Source: Tetragonia tetragonoides (taxonomy: Eukaryota > Streptophyta > Magnoliopsida > Caryophyllales > Aizoaceae). Taken from it: DNA of 64,000 nucleotides. This document shows, piece after piece, positions 11,171 to 22,675 of this stretch (its first letter is position 1; each line of letters starts with the position of its first letter). Both the position numbers and the translations under genes were made by a program. The notes under the pieces were generated by a model. The model made no database searches and was not told the origin of the DNA. It worked only from the letters and a program-made list of their open reading frames with translations. The stretch is from assembly GCA_038025085.1 (NCBI GenBank), contig CM076144.1, positions 31,989,501 to 32,053,500 on the forward strand, read 5' to 3'.

Positions 11171-11619
11171 TGTTTCCCCGATTTTGAGGGGGGCCGAACA
11201 ATGGGAAGGACCTAGGATCTTTGTACGAGGGCCATGTTGCTAATCGCACCTCTGATCGATAGATCCAACCTGCACAGGACAAGCAAAGGTGAACTACCTC
11301 GGGTGGTCGACCTGAGAAGACCCCTCCGATGATAAAGTTAGCGTGGGGTAGTACGTGAGGTACTTTAGAGAGAGAATGGTCGATTTCTGGGCGTGGGGGA
11401 TGGCAAAGTAATGATGGTTGAAATTGATAGCTGAAGGACGCAATGTCAGAAAGGGAATGTCAGAGGTTCTGAATGTCCTCTCCTCCTTGCGTCAATCAAA
11501 ATGAATGTTCTCTGAGAATGGAAAAACTTACTTGATCTTGAATTTTGTGCATGTAGATATAGGGCAAAAGTAGGCTAGCTTCGACGAATGAACAGTACAC
11601 TACAAGAAAACTTGTTTTT

Positions 11620-11965
11620 GACAACGACTAATGTCGTTGCTAAAAATAGCAAGTCGTTGCGAAAAATATTTTTGGCAACGACTTTTGTCGTTGCAGGGTC
11701 ATTGCGTGTCATGACGTTACAAAAGAATAACGCAACGACTTTTGTCGTTGTAATAAATGCGTGTCTTGCAACGACAGTAGTCATTGCGGTAAATTTGTCG
11801 TTACTATACCTAATCATATTCATATTCTGAATGGATATATATTGCAACGAGTAAAGTCGTTGCAAAAGATTTATATTTTTATTGCAAGGACAAATGTCGT
11901 TGCTAAAAACTTTCTGAATGTCATTATCGATTATATATTGCAACAAAACTTGTCGTTGCAATAAA
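11620..11965. repeat. Left subterminal palindromic repeats of CACTA-1
   Basis: About eight units of the form gcaacgac(tttt)gtcgttgc, for example near 11626, 11676, 11732, 11768, 11843 and 11883, are spaced about 45-60 bases apart. Each unit is itself an inverted repeat. Subterminal repeats are where CACTA transposases bind in known systems. Confidence 0.85.
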
Positions 11966-12295
11966 TATTTCATAAATTAAAAAAAAAAAAAAGAAAAATA
12001 GGTATACACAAATTGGATTCTGACAGCTCCATAACAAAACCTTTATTATTAGTGTAAGCATATAATTTACATACAAGATCTCACAAAAAAATAAATAAAG
12101 TACAAAGAAGATCTCCTCACAAAAAAATAAATAAACTACATACAAGATCTCACAATCCTTCTCCAAAAAAATAAATTTAAACAACCAAGTCGATAGCTCA
12201 ATCCGATTAGAGCTCCACTTCGCCATCTTTGTAGCTTCTAGGACATCATCACTGCCGCAATAGTTTTCCTTGTATTTCAAGCCTTGCATCATAAA

Positions 12296-12298
<3 letters not shown>

Positions 12299-12346
<48 letters not shown>
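12299..12346 (+). repeat. Poly(A) tract in CACTA-1
   Basis: A run of about 48 A residues follows ccttgcatcataaatat. It could be a relic of a captured polyadenylated sequence or simple slippage; nothing else supports retroposition. Confidence 0.9.
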
Positions 12347-12348
<2 letters not shown>

Positions 12349-12349
12349 A

Positions 12350-14640
12350 AGCTCAAAGCCTTAAACAGTCACCACAAGTGCTGAAATTCAGGTATAGAAG
12401 AGTCGGTTCACATATTCACCACAAGTGCTTGAAACCTTAATCAAGTTGATCTACGTTGAATCACCACTTAGTACACTGATTTTTCTCTGAGTTTTCAGCT
12501 TTACAACTTATGAGCAATTAGGGTGATGGTGCGAAATCAGATATGAAATTCAAGTTATAGAAACAGATTGTAAACATAAAAAAACTAGTCATTTTTGCAC
12601 ATACTGAATTCATGCTCACTCATCCTCCTGCAGCAATCCTCCCCTCATGGTACCTTGTTGATTCTTTGAGTTTCCAGCCATTTAACAAGTCGAAATAGGA
12701 TTACAAATCGAACCATACAACAGAATACAAATCACAAATCAAACCCCTAACATCACCTAAGACAACTATTTTTCAACTCCCTTTGTTGGTCTAGTAATCA
12801 AGCATGAATATTATAGTTCAAAGTCTCCGTAAAATGGTAAGAGATGCTGAAAATAATCAGAACCAAGCAGCTACTGAATACAGTATGTAAATACCAAAAC
12901 TGTATCCCAAATTAATTCAGATCAAAATCTATTTATACTATACAGTATACACTTCTATAATCCTCTTTAGGCAATTGCAAAAAGTTATGAAAAAGGGTGT
13001 GTGTGCTCTTCATCTATAGGTAATCTACTAGAATTCCAGGGTTTTCTAAGTTGAGTACCCGAACCATAAACTAGCTAATGCCAATAGTAATACGAGTTCG
13101 AATTCTGACCTGGGCTATATATTTCATCACTGTCATAATAACCTGAATCTTGCTGCATTAAAATTTAAAAATTCAGGTAACAGAAATGTTCAACCTGATT
13201 CCCCTTTGAGTTCATTCTATTTCCATCCTCTTGGCAGGCAAAACACGTAATAATCGGGTCAGAATTATACTCTCAAAAACAGGTTCAGGGTGGAACAATA
13301 AAGAAAAGAACTCATATCAGAATAAAAATCATTAAAAAAAAGTGCACAAGCAGCGCAGAGCAAACTTTCAAAAGATCAGGTTCAGTATTTCTTGTTGTTC
13401 CTAGACGATTTCAAGCATCCTACTTAGAGAAATGGTCTACAATCTTTTATCTTTTAAGTGCATACAAGTCCAAGATAACTATTCTACCTTTACTCCCCAG
13501 ATAGTAAACTAATGTTCCTCAGAGTTTCCACACATTTAACAAGAAAAATCATGCCCAAAGATTATAAATCACATCTGAGAGTAGGAGAAAAGAAAAAAAA
13601 CACAAAGAACAAATGTAGACAGAAACACTGATTGTTTCAACACTCTCATACTTAAGCTCACAGTTTTCAGAGAATAAAAAGAAACACAATGAAAGAAACA
13701 AAGAGATGTTAGGGGAAAAGATTAAGTAAGAAACTCAAATAACTCACATGGAATTTTCAGCATCCAATGTAGAAGGTGTAGAAACAGCAAGACTTGGTTG
13801 ATTTTTCAGCTTCACTATCATCGTCCTTCACTGATCATGCAAGCTAATTCACCAAACCACTGCTACCCAGACTTTCTCAGTGCAAACCACTGCTACCCCT
13901 TCTTTGTGGGATAAACCAGTTACAGAACATACAACACTCAACAATCCCAAAGCAAACTAGGAGAAATTTTTAAAAAAAAAAAAACAGCAACAAAGTCTTA
14001 TCAAACTTGCTGTAAACAACCTGTAGAGCACAGTTCATACCTCAGCACACTGAGTAAAGGTTAAGTGGCAGATTAAGAGCTAAATTCAGCTCTTATGGAG
14101 GAGAAGGTTCACATTATTGTGTTGCATAACCGAGATATTTTACTATCATCAAGGTAGCATGAATCAGTACAAACAGAGCAAAAGGAGTTACAACTTGAAC
14201 ACCTTACAAGAATTCCGAGCTTGAACATATGAACTAGCTAAAGTCAAGGAACCAAAAAGACAGAAATCAATCCTCTAGTATGAGTAGTAATAGTCTAGTT
14301 TTATAAGAACACAACGACACATCTCTACACCATATAGACAAAATCAGATTCGGAAATCACATGAATTAGGCTCAGTCAACCATAAAATTACAGTGTTTTG
14401 AACTTCAAAGTTTCTAGTTCACAAACTAATTCATAAGCACCCAAATTTCTATACTATGCATATATTGCTCCAAATAATTTTACTTAAAGCATCCAAATTC
14501 CTCTTATGTCTACTTCAAAAACACCCAATATGCTACTAAATATCAACAATTACATAAATTAAGCATAGAAACCCTAAATTTCTACTCAAAACTTAGAAAA
14601 TTTTCAATTACCCAAACCTTAATACTAAGTTGTTAAACTC
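12350..14640. other. Unassigned interior of CACTA-1
   Basis: The stretch is AT-rich and stop-dense in all frames I examined. The phrase accactgctaccc appears twice near 13857 and 13887. No gene, RNA or known element is recognised. Confidence 0.5.
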
Positions 14641-14820
14641 AATGTTAATATTCAACTGAAATCGTAACAAAAATCATGAATTCACTACTCAAGCTGATAT
14701 TTTTTAAGGTTTTTAAATGGAGAAAACAAACCTGGTTATTAACCTGTTGCGGCTGCAGCCCAAAACCTCCGGTGAACAGTAAGAAGATGATTTCGCCCAA
14801 ATTGAACCTAAACTGATACA

Positions 14821-14825
<5 letters not shown>

Positions 14826-14886
<61 letters not shown>
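14826..14886 (+). repeat. (GA)n microsatellite
   Basis: About 30 uninterrupted GA units. A second, shorter GA tract lies at 15069-15109. Apparent reading frames of S-L or R-E repeats across them are artefacts. Confidence 0.95.
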
Positions 14887-14888
<2 letters not shown>

Positions 14889-15067
14889 ATTGAGGACGAG
14901 AATTTCACCCAAATTTTGTCGAATACGTCAAAAGTGAAACTTTGACCAACAGATGAAGGGTTTTGTTGGGCAGCGTGAAGATCTATTCAGGCACTATTGG
15001 AGAGAAGAGCCACGCCGGTATTCGGCAAGGTGGTTGCTGGATGGACGGTGGTTTGATCGAAGGAAAA

Positions 15068-15111
<44 letters not shown>

Positions 15112-15244
15112 TACGTGGAGAAGGCTGGGGGTGTGTGCGTGTGGAGAACTGGAGATGGGTTGCAAAGTTGTAATTGTAAATAAAGACCATAAGTTTAGTC
15201 TGCCGGAACATTTCTTTTATTTCTTTTTTTTTTTTTTATGCTTT

Positions 15245-15560
15245 TCGCAACGAGTGATATCGTTGCTATACAAAGGGGTCGCGTTTTGCAACGACAAGCA
15301 TTGTTGCAATAAATATGTTAACGATTCGCAACGACAAGCATCGCTGCAAAATATACCCACAAAATATTGCAACGACTATAGTCGTTGCAAAATATTAGTC
15401 TCAAAATTTAATTTAGACCGCCTTAATTTTTGGGTGGAGGGAAATGAAATTTACATTAATAGCAACAACCTTCTGCAACGACAAGTTTATGTCGTTGCCG
15501 TAAATATTTATCGCAACGATATTTTTATGTCGTTGCAAAAACCTCGTTGCTATAAAAGGT
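15245..15560. repeat. Right subterminal palindromic repeats of CACTA-1
   Basis: About six units with gcaacgac...gtcgttgc occur near 15248, 15286, 15330, 15369, 15475 and 15513. They mirror the left end, with a spacer of varying length inside each unit. Confidence 0.85.
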
Positions 15561-16061
15561 TTTTCTTGTAGTGGTAGCCACGTACCCTCGTCCGTACGCC
15601 CCTCCCTTAGTCGGCGAGAGAGGGTTGTCATGTGAATTTTAGTACGACCCCCTGGGAACGCTCCACGTTGAGGGCAGTACAAGTGATGTCGACATCTCTG
15701 TCCTTGATCCTTTGAGGAGTGGGCGCCAAGGCAATTACCCGAATCTTTTGAGGCATATTCGCATAGTATAGTTGTTGGCATCACTTTAGTAATTTTGAGG
15801 CCTTTAAGGTCGATACTTTGCATTGATCGACCATTTTGAATAGCTGCAGAGATAACTCGGCCGTTTGGTCGATGTGATTCTTCTCGGGTCTGAGCAGGGT
15901 GTCGAGTGGTGCTCGAGGAGATCCTCGATTCAAGCTCCTTTGGCGTAGGAGGTCGGCGCTTTGTGAGTTGGAGGGGATCTTGACCAGGTCCTAGGCCAAA
16001 ATCCTGCCTTGAGCAAAGAGTGATGGCCGACTCCTCGACCATCTATATTTTTGGTACATCA

Positions 16062-16080
16062 TTTTGCCCTTACATCTTAG
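16062..16080 (-). promoter_or_regulatory. Polypurine tract of element A
   Basis: The minus strand reads aagatgtaagggcaaaat directly before the TGATGTACC start of the LTR. It is purine-rich but not perfect. Its position right of the left LTR confirms that this is the 3' LTR of a minus-strand element. Confidence 0.6.
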
Positions 16081-16278
16081 CAGGGGGAGGATCAGCTTCC
16101 GTCGAGTCTTGATGAGATGTAGTCGGCTCGCTGATTGGACAGTTTAAAGTTGGGCTTCTGATTCGAACCCATCTCCCTTTATGGAAGGGCCTATTATCGG
16201 GACGGGTAGGTGGTGGATGCACCTAGGCCATCCATTTTTTACTCATGCGGAATCCGTGTTTTTCTAGGATTCCTTCTC

Positions 16279-16286
16279 TATAAATA
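16279..16286 (+). promoter_or_regulatory. TATA box of antisense unit A1
   Basis: The motif tataaata lies within ttctctataaatactcctcc, about 210 bases upstream of the ATG at 16497 and followed by a CT-rich leader. Confidence 0.65.
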
Positions 16287-16791
16287 CTCCTCCTCCATCT
16301 CACTTTCCTTTCTTCATTTCTGCCATTTGATTTTTTAGAGAAAGAAAGTGAATTTCTGAGGTCTCGGTGAGTCTCCTGTTGCCTTGGCTTGTCGCCGTTA
16401 TTTGAACTACCACCGTTGAGTCGTCTTCTACCTTATACAAGGTATAACGTCTTCTTTTCTGTATTTTTCTGTTTGTATTTATTTTCTTTTTTCTCCATGT
16501 CGATGTTTTCGCCTATAGATGTATCGTCGGGGTCTGATGGCTCGCCTGAGGCTATCCGACCAGGATCTAGGGGGTTCGTTTTCCCCGAATATTCCGATCA
16601 GGATTCGTCTAGTCAGGGGCCTAGGCCGTCGTGTGAGGAGTCTTGCCCTCATTCTTTGAGTGATCCAGTTCTTCCGATTCTGCCGAGCTTCCCCTTTTCT
16701 GAGTTTCATCCGGGTTTCCAGTGGTCGAGCTCGGTCGAGTTGCTTCTCATAGATTGGGTAACCCCGTGCCGGCTTCGGGAGGAATCTTGGT

Positions 16792-17138
16792 TAGGGGTGC
16801 AAACGAGCCGATACACTCGCGACAGCTCGTGAACATACTCGGTCAAAGCTCGTTCAATAATAAATGAGCCGAGCACGAGCACCAATTCAAGGCTCGTTTA
16901 TTAAAAGAGCCAAGCACGAGCACTCCTTAATTCGGCTCGTTTAATATTTACATGAGTGATATTGCCTTTAAAATTGGTGTGCTCGCGAGCAGCTCGTGAA
17001 CGGCTCGGTCAAAGCTCGTTTAAAACTCGCCCGATAAGAAATGAGGCGAGCACGAGCACCGATATGATGCTCGTTTAATAAATGAGCCGAGCACGAACAC
17101 AGAAATACTCGGCTCGACTCGGCTCGTTTGCACCCCCA
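16792..17138. mobile_element. hAT-type MITE inside unit A1
   Basis: The 347-bp insert has near-perfect terminal inverted repeats (taggggtgcaaacgagc at the left, gctcgtttgcaccccca at the right). It is flanked by an 8-bp duplication with one mismatch (atcttggt at 16784-16791, gtcttggt at 17139-17146). Eight-base duplications and TAGGGGTG-like ends fit the hAT superfamily. The interior is built from repeated gagccgagcacgagc and ggctcgttt phrases. It has no coding capacity. Confidence 0.88.
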
Positions 17139-17775
17139 GTCTTGGTACGCTCGGGTCCTGTCAGACCCCGACATCCCGCGAGGCCTCAAGCAGGATGTCT
17201 TGACTGTCTTTCAAATGAGTGTTGCCTTGGGAGAAATCCCTGTTTTAGACCGGGTCGAACCCTTACGCTCTGTTCCTCCCTTGAAGGGAGACAAAAAGAC
17301 GAGATGTCGATCGTCCGTTTCAAACAAACTTATCGTTCGGGCAAAGGATACCTTGATTGTCCCTCTCCTTTAAGTGATTTCGAGCACATAGGACACTGGC
17401 TATTCTTCCCTCATATCACGGAGTATGTCCTTTCCCTTTGATTATCATTCCTTGTACTTTCGTCGCTGTCTTGACGCGATTTCTGATCAATCTTATTCGT
17501 TTGCTTTGCAGGGAACAGAAATATCATTGTTTGTCTAAACAAATGGCAGGCCAACCTAGTGCTTCAGGCGTCGTGCGTGATTCTATAGCCGACCGTATAG
17601 CCCGATCGACCGACCACACAGTAGGTACTTCAGGCTCGCCTGGTACTATGCCCGAGCCGGTCATGTTGGAGTCGGTCGAGGTTGAGGCTCCTCACGATTC
17701 TTTAGAGGAGGGCATGATTGGTTTTGGAAGCTCTCCATTGGAGGGGGAGGACACCGTTCTTCATTCTTCGGAGAG

Positions 17776-17848
17776 GAAGAAGAAGAAGAAGAAGAAGAAG
17801 AAGAAGAAGAAGAAGAAGAAGAAGAAGAAGAAGAAGAAGAAGAAGAAG
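17776..17848 (+). repeat. (GAA)n microsatellite in coding sequence of unit A1
   Basis: About 24 GAA/AGA units lie inside an exon. The upstream frame reads it as Lys and runs to a stop at 17869; the downstream conserved frame reads it as Arg. The length of the tract therefore decides which frame is used downstream. Confidence 0.9.
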
Positions 17849-20288
17849 GGATGTTGCTTCGGCCCATGAGCTTCCGGTTGAGTCAGAGGCGGCTGAACCT
17901 GGGGACACGGAGGTGGAGCATGATCCCAACCTCGGAGAGGGAGAGCCTGAGGAGGAAGGATCCAAGCCGGGTAGGAAGGCCGATGCCCTTCCTATCCATC
18001 AAAAGTTGTCATTCTTCTCGGAGAAGTCGTTAGACTTCTTTGATAAATTGGCGACACGTTACGATCTGCCCCCGGGGATTTCTTTTATTTGCCCGGGTAA
18101 GGAGGAGGGGTGTCACCCCGCCCCTTCGCGGAGTATTCCCTTCTCCAAGAAGGTTTTTGACGAAGGTTTGAGGTTTCCTCTTCCTTCGCTTATCAAAAGG
18201 ATAATGACCCTTCTAGGTGTTCACTATTTTCAGTTCCAGGACAACTCGTGGAGATCACTGATAGGTTTGGTGGCTATGGCCCATGTTCATAACCTTTTGG
18301 TAACAGATGCCGTGCTGAGGCATCTGAATACCCGGATATCACCGACAGGTACGAGGACTTGGACCTTGTACCCGCGGAAGGGCTTTTCCATGTGTCGGTC
18401 TTTGAGCAACGTCACGATGTGGAAAGAGCACTTCCTGTTTCTAACTCAGGATCAAGGATGGGATGGAGAGTGCCCTCGTTGGAGGGAGGATTACGAGGAG
18501 GAGGTAGGTCAGGAGTTATTTGGTTAGCGCGATGCGCATTAAGCGCCTTGACTCCTGTCGAACGTAGGACGGTGGAGTATTTTCGCCACCCGAATAGAAA
18601 CGAGGAAGCTTGTGAGCGTTTCGATGTCCCTCCGCACTGGGAGATTGAGAAGTCTTGGTTTTCTCACGAGGCTTTTCTAGTCTTCGTGGGTTTTAGGTCG
18701 ACCATGTCCAAGGGTATAACGACCTTGTTTTTAATTTTCTTCTGTCCCAAAATCGCTCAATGACTTGTAGTATTGGCTGACTCGTTCCCTTTTTGTTTTG
18801 CAGAGGCCACCGTTGTTCATTTGTTGAAGATGCCAAACGGAGAACAAATGGTAGAAGGCACGACGAATGTAGCCTTCCTCGGAGCCTTGGAAGAGATGGT
18901 CAAGGGTCAGGACTCCCTTGCTTCTGTAAGGACCTGTTTCTTTATGCCTTCGTTTTGGTCGACCTTTTCTATTACTAGTATTGATGGTCTCTCATTACGC
19001 TTTTGTGCAGCCTCCTAAAGCGAAGAAAAAGGCTATCATCTATGGGAAGAAGAAGGTCGGATCCTCTTCGAGGAAAGAGGATTCCCTGTCCAAGGTTGTA
19101 TCTGAGAGGGAGCATTTCCCCAAGAAGCGGTTGGGCGATGATGTGCTAGCATCGCCTGAAAGGGTATCCCCTTCTCGAAGAAGAAGAAGACAAACCCGGG
19201 AGGTCGAGGGTCGATTCCTTTGAGCAAGCCCGCTATCCACTCTTGGGGGACAATATCTCCCCCTGTCGGTGCTCAGAAAATGAGCATTGAAACTCCCTTG
19301 ACTGTTCTGAAGGGGGTGATGTCTCCGTCGAGTCTGAAAAGTATCAACAAGATAAGAGCCGTGCGATCCACTTGGAGGGACAACAACGAGTTTACTGGCC
19401 AAGCCTATATGGTGAGCAGGCAGAGTTCTGAGGGTCATGCCCTCAAGATGCCCGCGTTTATGGACACCTCGCCGACAGAGCAGGCCACGATTGCTGAGGC
19501 CGTCTTCCCCAAGCTCTTCCATGAACGAGACAAAGAGAAAGCGTCTTCGGAAGTGGGGTCGACTGATGTCTTGACGATGCTTCTTGAGCGCATGGCCATC
19601 GGACATATGAGGGTAATCTCGTAACCCCTTTAGTCAATTTTCTTGTGTGTGTAAGGCGCCTGTTGACCCTGTTTGCTTTTTTTTTGTTTTGTTTTTTTTT
19701 TTTTTTTTTTTTTTCCGGAGGATGTCTACCTATCTACGGCGATTAGGGCCGACGAGGCCCAGAGGCGTTAGTCGGTGCTTCAGCTCCAGGATTTGTAGGC
19801 CAAGCTTGAGAGTAAGGCTCGAGAGGAGGCTCAAGCTGATATATCGAAGCTTCGGACTAATTTTGGAGAAGGCCAACGCTGATCTCAAGGAGGGGAGGTT
19901 GTTGTTGGCTGAGAGGGATCTTTCCCTCGAGGAGCTGAAAAAGAGTCTCGAGGCGGCCAACAAGGCCAATACTCAGGCCAAAGGACTCCTAGAGGGCGCT
20001 AGGGCCGATGCCAGTCGATGGAAGATCCAGGCTGCCCAGGTGAAGATTGACCTGGATGGGTCGGTTGTGCGTCAAAGGAAAATCTGGGTCGAAGCATTGA
20101 CCAAGGTTTACGAGGCCGGAGATATGGATGCCTCAGTGGTCGAGAGTTTGGCCAAGATCCGGAACCTCCGAAATTCTGATGACCTTGCCCATCGTGCAGA
20201 AGCAGACAAGCTCGAGGTTGATATTGCCCTAGACTTGAAGGAGATACAGGAGATGGTCACCAAGAGGCAATCAGAGGATGAAGAATAG

Positions 20289-20954
20289 CCGTTGTGAGCC
20301 TGGTTATCATAGGTGCCCCCTTGGTGTGGGCTTGTACCTGTCTTTTTAGGGTGGTTGGTCGAGATATTGAGGCGGTTCCTAAAGCGTATACTCTTCGATC
20401 GAGAAAACGTGTTGCTAAGGCCCCTCGATCACGCAAAATTCGCGATCAGAGGTCCTTGAGGTTTTCCTCGTGTCGAGGACTCGCCCGATCCTCACGAGTA
20501 TAGTGATGCCGATCTGGCCAAGTTGAGGGTTCCCGACTTTGTCCGTCTTTTTAGAGATACTTCTTTGTCCGAGCATCGTCTTACCCACATATGGATGGTG
20601 TTTCAACGACTCCGAACTCAGGGGATCCTGAGGTGTGTAGAGGCTGACCCTCTAGCTGTAAGGCATCTCGGTGAGGGGAGCGGTGGTCCAGGATCTCCGC
20701 CTCCGGTTCCGGTTAAGACTGAGTCAAGCTCGAGTGCTTCTCCTCTCACTGCGGGCGGCTCCGAGCGTTGCTGCTTTGGTCAGGGTGTGCATCGTCGGGA
20801 GCTAGAGGCGGAGCAGGCTCGTAAGGCTCAGCAGTCCCACGAGCGCACTCTGAAGTACGAGATCCAGCAGGCTGAGAGAGCCAGGAAGGATGTATTGTAT
20901 GAGCAGGTGCAGACGACTCGAAAGATCGAGCGACATATGAAGGATCTTCATTAG
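20289..20954 (+). pseudogene. Probable 3' exons of unit A1 (coiled-coil tail)
   Basis: The frame 20523-20954 ends in a charged coiled-coil segment (RRELEAEQARKAQQSHERTL onward, stop at 20952-20954), preceded by a Ser/Pro-rich part. No TATA box separates it from the preceding coding block, so I take it as further exons or a broken tail of A1. It could instead be a separate small gene. The 3' flank to 21240 is T-rich, as expected for a 3' UTR. Confidence 0.45.
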
Positions 20955-21262
20955 GCGAGGCGAGTAGTCGAGGATAAGACACTTGCCATTGACGAAGGCT
21001 CTGGGTTCAGAAGCAACAGGCGTTGGAGCAGAAGATCAAGCACAAGCGCGAGGCTCTGGGTCTTTGAGCTTTTTCTAGCTTTGTTTTTAGCTCGACATGT
21101 AGTCGTCTTGTAATCGCTTGTACTTTTTGGTTGCCTTGATTAAGAGTCTTCGATTTTTGTTTTGTGCAATCGACTCAACCTTTTTCGTGCTTTTTATCCC
21201 AGTCGCCCTTTCTTCCTTATGTTTCTGAGGGAAGAGCGGGGTAACTGAAGCGTTCTCACTTT

Positions 21263-21318
21263 TTCAGGTGGGGTCGAGAACCGTGTTCAGGTGGGGTCGA
21301 GAACCCTGAGGCCACGTG
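21263..21318 (+). promoter_or_regulatory. Direct repeat and G-box upstream of unit A2
   Basis: The sequence ttcaggtggggtcgagaacc occurs twice in tandem (about 21263-21282 and 21287-21306). A G-box core CACGTG (21313-21318, in gccacgtgtc) follows, 45 bases before a TATA box. G-boxes are light- and stress-responsive sites in plant promoters; its use here is inferred. Confidence 0.55.
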
Positions 21319-21362
21319 TCTTCTGAAGAGAGGCGTCGTTTAGTCTCCCTTGGTATTTTGCC

Positions 21363-21370
21363 TATAAATA
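21363..21370 (+). promoter_or_regulatory. TATA box of unit A2
   Basis: The motif tataaata lies in ttgcctataaatacctgg, 112 bases before the ATG at 21482. The preceding gtctcccttgg is shared with the promoter of unit A3. Confidence 0.65.
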
Positions 21371-21481
21371 CCTGGGTCAACTTTTCACAATTTCACCCAT
21401 CTCTTTTCGCATCATTTTCTCTCTCTAGAATTACTCTCTTTTCTCAGTAATGTTTCCTTTGAAACTCACTTTGCCTCCAAG

Positions 21482-22067
21482 ATGGGTGGTTCCAAAAGGA
21501 AAGCTGCAGTAGTTCAATGTGGCGAGCCTAGCAGACATGCTCGTAGGGTCGATGAAGCTGGGAAGAGTCAAGCTTCGACCTCTTCTGAGTTTTACACCCC
21601 GGCCACCCCTAGATCTTCTTCTGGGTCGATTATGGGTTCCGAGGCTTGGGCCTTGGTTGCTTCTATTAAGAGGTCCCGAGGAGAGAGCCGAGAGCCGAGA
21701 GCCAGCTGGTCGGATGCTCCCCATCGGGGACATGCCGGCCTCTACTACTGTTGCTGCCAGGGAGCCTTTTCTGCTGCCCTCGTCTTCTGCTAGAGTGGAA
21801 TGGTTATTAAATCGTCTCCAGGAGCTTCATCGAAAGATCGATGGAGCCTGCGAACAGGAAGAAGCTTGTCGGGCTAAAATTCGTCGTTGGGAGCAGAGGG
21901 ATAACTCTCTTCTGGATGCGAGGACCGAGCTGGCTACCCGGATCACTGGCGGGGTCAAGGAGCTGAATGGTCTTCCAGAGCGGAGAGAGGAGCTCACCGA
22001 CGAAGTGAGGGTCTTGAGGAATGAGCTGGAGGCCCGACCTCCTGCTTCTCCTCCTCTCTCTCTTTAG
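21482..22067 (+). pseudogene. Element A antisense unit A2: small basic/coiled-coil protein, frameshifted
   Basis: The ATG at 21482 opens MGGSKRKAAVVQCGEPSRHA, a basic N-terminus followed by a Ser/Thr-rich stretch. A 7-base repeat (gagccga) near 21680-21700 puts the sequence out of frame. The sensible downstream frame continues to the stop at 22065-22067, with an amphipathic coiled coil (RLQELHRKIDGACEQEEACR and ERREELTDEVRVLRNELEA). Full length would be near 190 residues. The layout matches unit A3: basic N-terminus, central spacer, C-terminal coiled coil. I do not recognise the family. Confidence 0.55.
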
Positions 22068-22558
22068 GCTTTTGTTTTGTCGAGCTTGCATGCCGACTAG
22101 GAACTTTGTAGATGAACTGTGTAGTCCCGATTTCAATCCGATGTAATCATTCTCTCTAATTAATCAAAGATCGTGCTTCAGAAATTTTGAACTTGTCGAG
22201 TCTCCAAGTCTGAGTTTATCAGTGTACTTTTTCAGTATCGTGATATACAATCATTGAAGTCGTTGATGTTTATTTGATATCGTACCTCGAGTGTAGAATG
22301 TGACGAGGTAAGTACACCCTGCCCCCACACTCGAGTAGCGATTCTTTGGTCGAGCATTTTCTTCTTGTCAGAAGTCTTATAGCCTGATTTTCTCCAAAGT
22401 GTCTATTGATCTTCCCCGTAATAATTACTCCTGACAGATGTGACGGTTGGGCTATTCCGCCATACCCTTTCGGGGTATTACTCATGTCATCTTTTCCCTG
22501 AGGCTCTTCATCTCCTAGACGCCGGTTGGAAGTGACGTTTCGTCTCCCTTGGAAGGAT
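22068..22558. other. Spacer between units A2 and A3
   Basis: It contains the 3' flank of A2 and the upstream region of A3. No gene is seen. Just before the A3 TATA box, gtctcccttgg repeats a motif from the A2 promoter. Confidence 0.5.
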
Positions 22559-22566
22559 TATAAATA
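22559..22566 (+). promoter_or_regulatory. TATA box of unit A3
   Basis: The motif tataaata lies in ggattataaatacccccc, 110 bases before the ATG at 22676. A CT-rich leader follows. Confidence 0.65.
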
Positions 22567-22675
22567 CCCCCCTCTTTCGTTGTTGGGAGCTCATTTGCAC
22601 CACCACTTCTTGCCTTCTCTTTCTCTCTCTAGCTTTTTAAGTCGTAAGTAATCTTTCAGAATCGCCCAGTTAGAG

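Larger units (their letters stand above)
11598..15573. mobile_element. CACTA-1: non-autonomous CACTA transposon inside the element A LTR
   Basis: It starts CACTACAAGAAAACTTG and ends TTTTTCTTGTAGTG (inverted termini), is 3976 bp long and is flanked by a 3-bp duplication gta (11595-11597 and 15574-15576). The sister LTR shows the empty site, with acagtagccacgt uninterrupted at 34220-34233. Both ends carry short palindromic repeats of gcaacgac/gtcgttgc. I see no transposase-like reading frame; the longer frames are (GA)n or T-rich artefacts. Internal sequence 12350-14640 is AT-rich and unrecognised. It probably depends on a CACTA transposase elsewhere. Confidence 0.93.
11171..16061 (-). repeat. 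Left (3') LTR of element A, containing CACTA-1
   Basis: On plus it begins tgtttccccgattttgag and ends ttttggtacatca; on the element strand this is TG...CA. It matches 33800-34711 on both sides of the CACTA insert (11598-15573 plus the gta duplication), giving about 912 bp of true LTR. Confidence 0.92.
16497..20288 (+). pseudogene. Element A antisense unit A1: gypsy-associated transposase-like (PF04195-like) protein
   Basis: The gene runs opposite to gag-pol. From the ATG at 16497 (MSMFSPIDVSSGSDGSPEA) a Ser/Pro-rich N-terminus runs into an exon split by a MITE (16792-17138); removing the MITE and one duplication copy keeps the frame open through WYARVLSDPDIP. A later block (17530-18525) has an acidic stretch, a GAA microsatellite that shifts the frame, then LSFFSEKSLDFFDKLATRYD, VFDEGLRFPLPSLIKRIM and LLGVHYFQFQDNSWRSLIGL. 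The LRFPL...F...W pattern resembles the 'putative gypsy type transposon' domain PF04195. A long coiled coil of heptad-like K/E/L sequence (about 19870-20285: LEKANADLKEGRLLLAERDL onward) ends the main frame. Intron-like gaps (GT...AG) separate the blocks, for example after 18920 and 19615. The function is unknown. Confidence 0.7.

Noticed and set aside
12299..12346. Poly(A) tract as the tail of a LINE, SINE or processed pseudogene
   Set aside because: No matching body, target duplication or polymerase III box was seen next to it.
14645..15211. Ser-Leu and Arg-Glu repeat ORFs near the ends of CACTA-1
   Set aside because: They are products of (GA)n tracts; the flanking parts do not resemble proteins.
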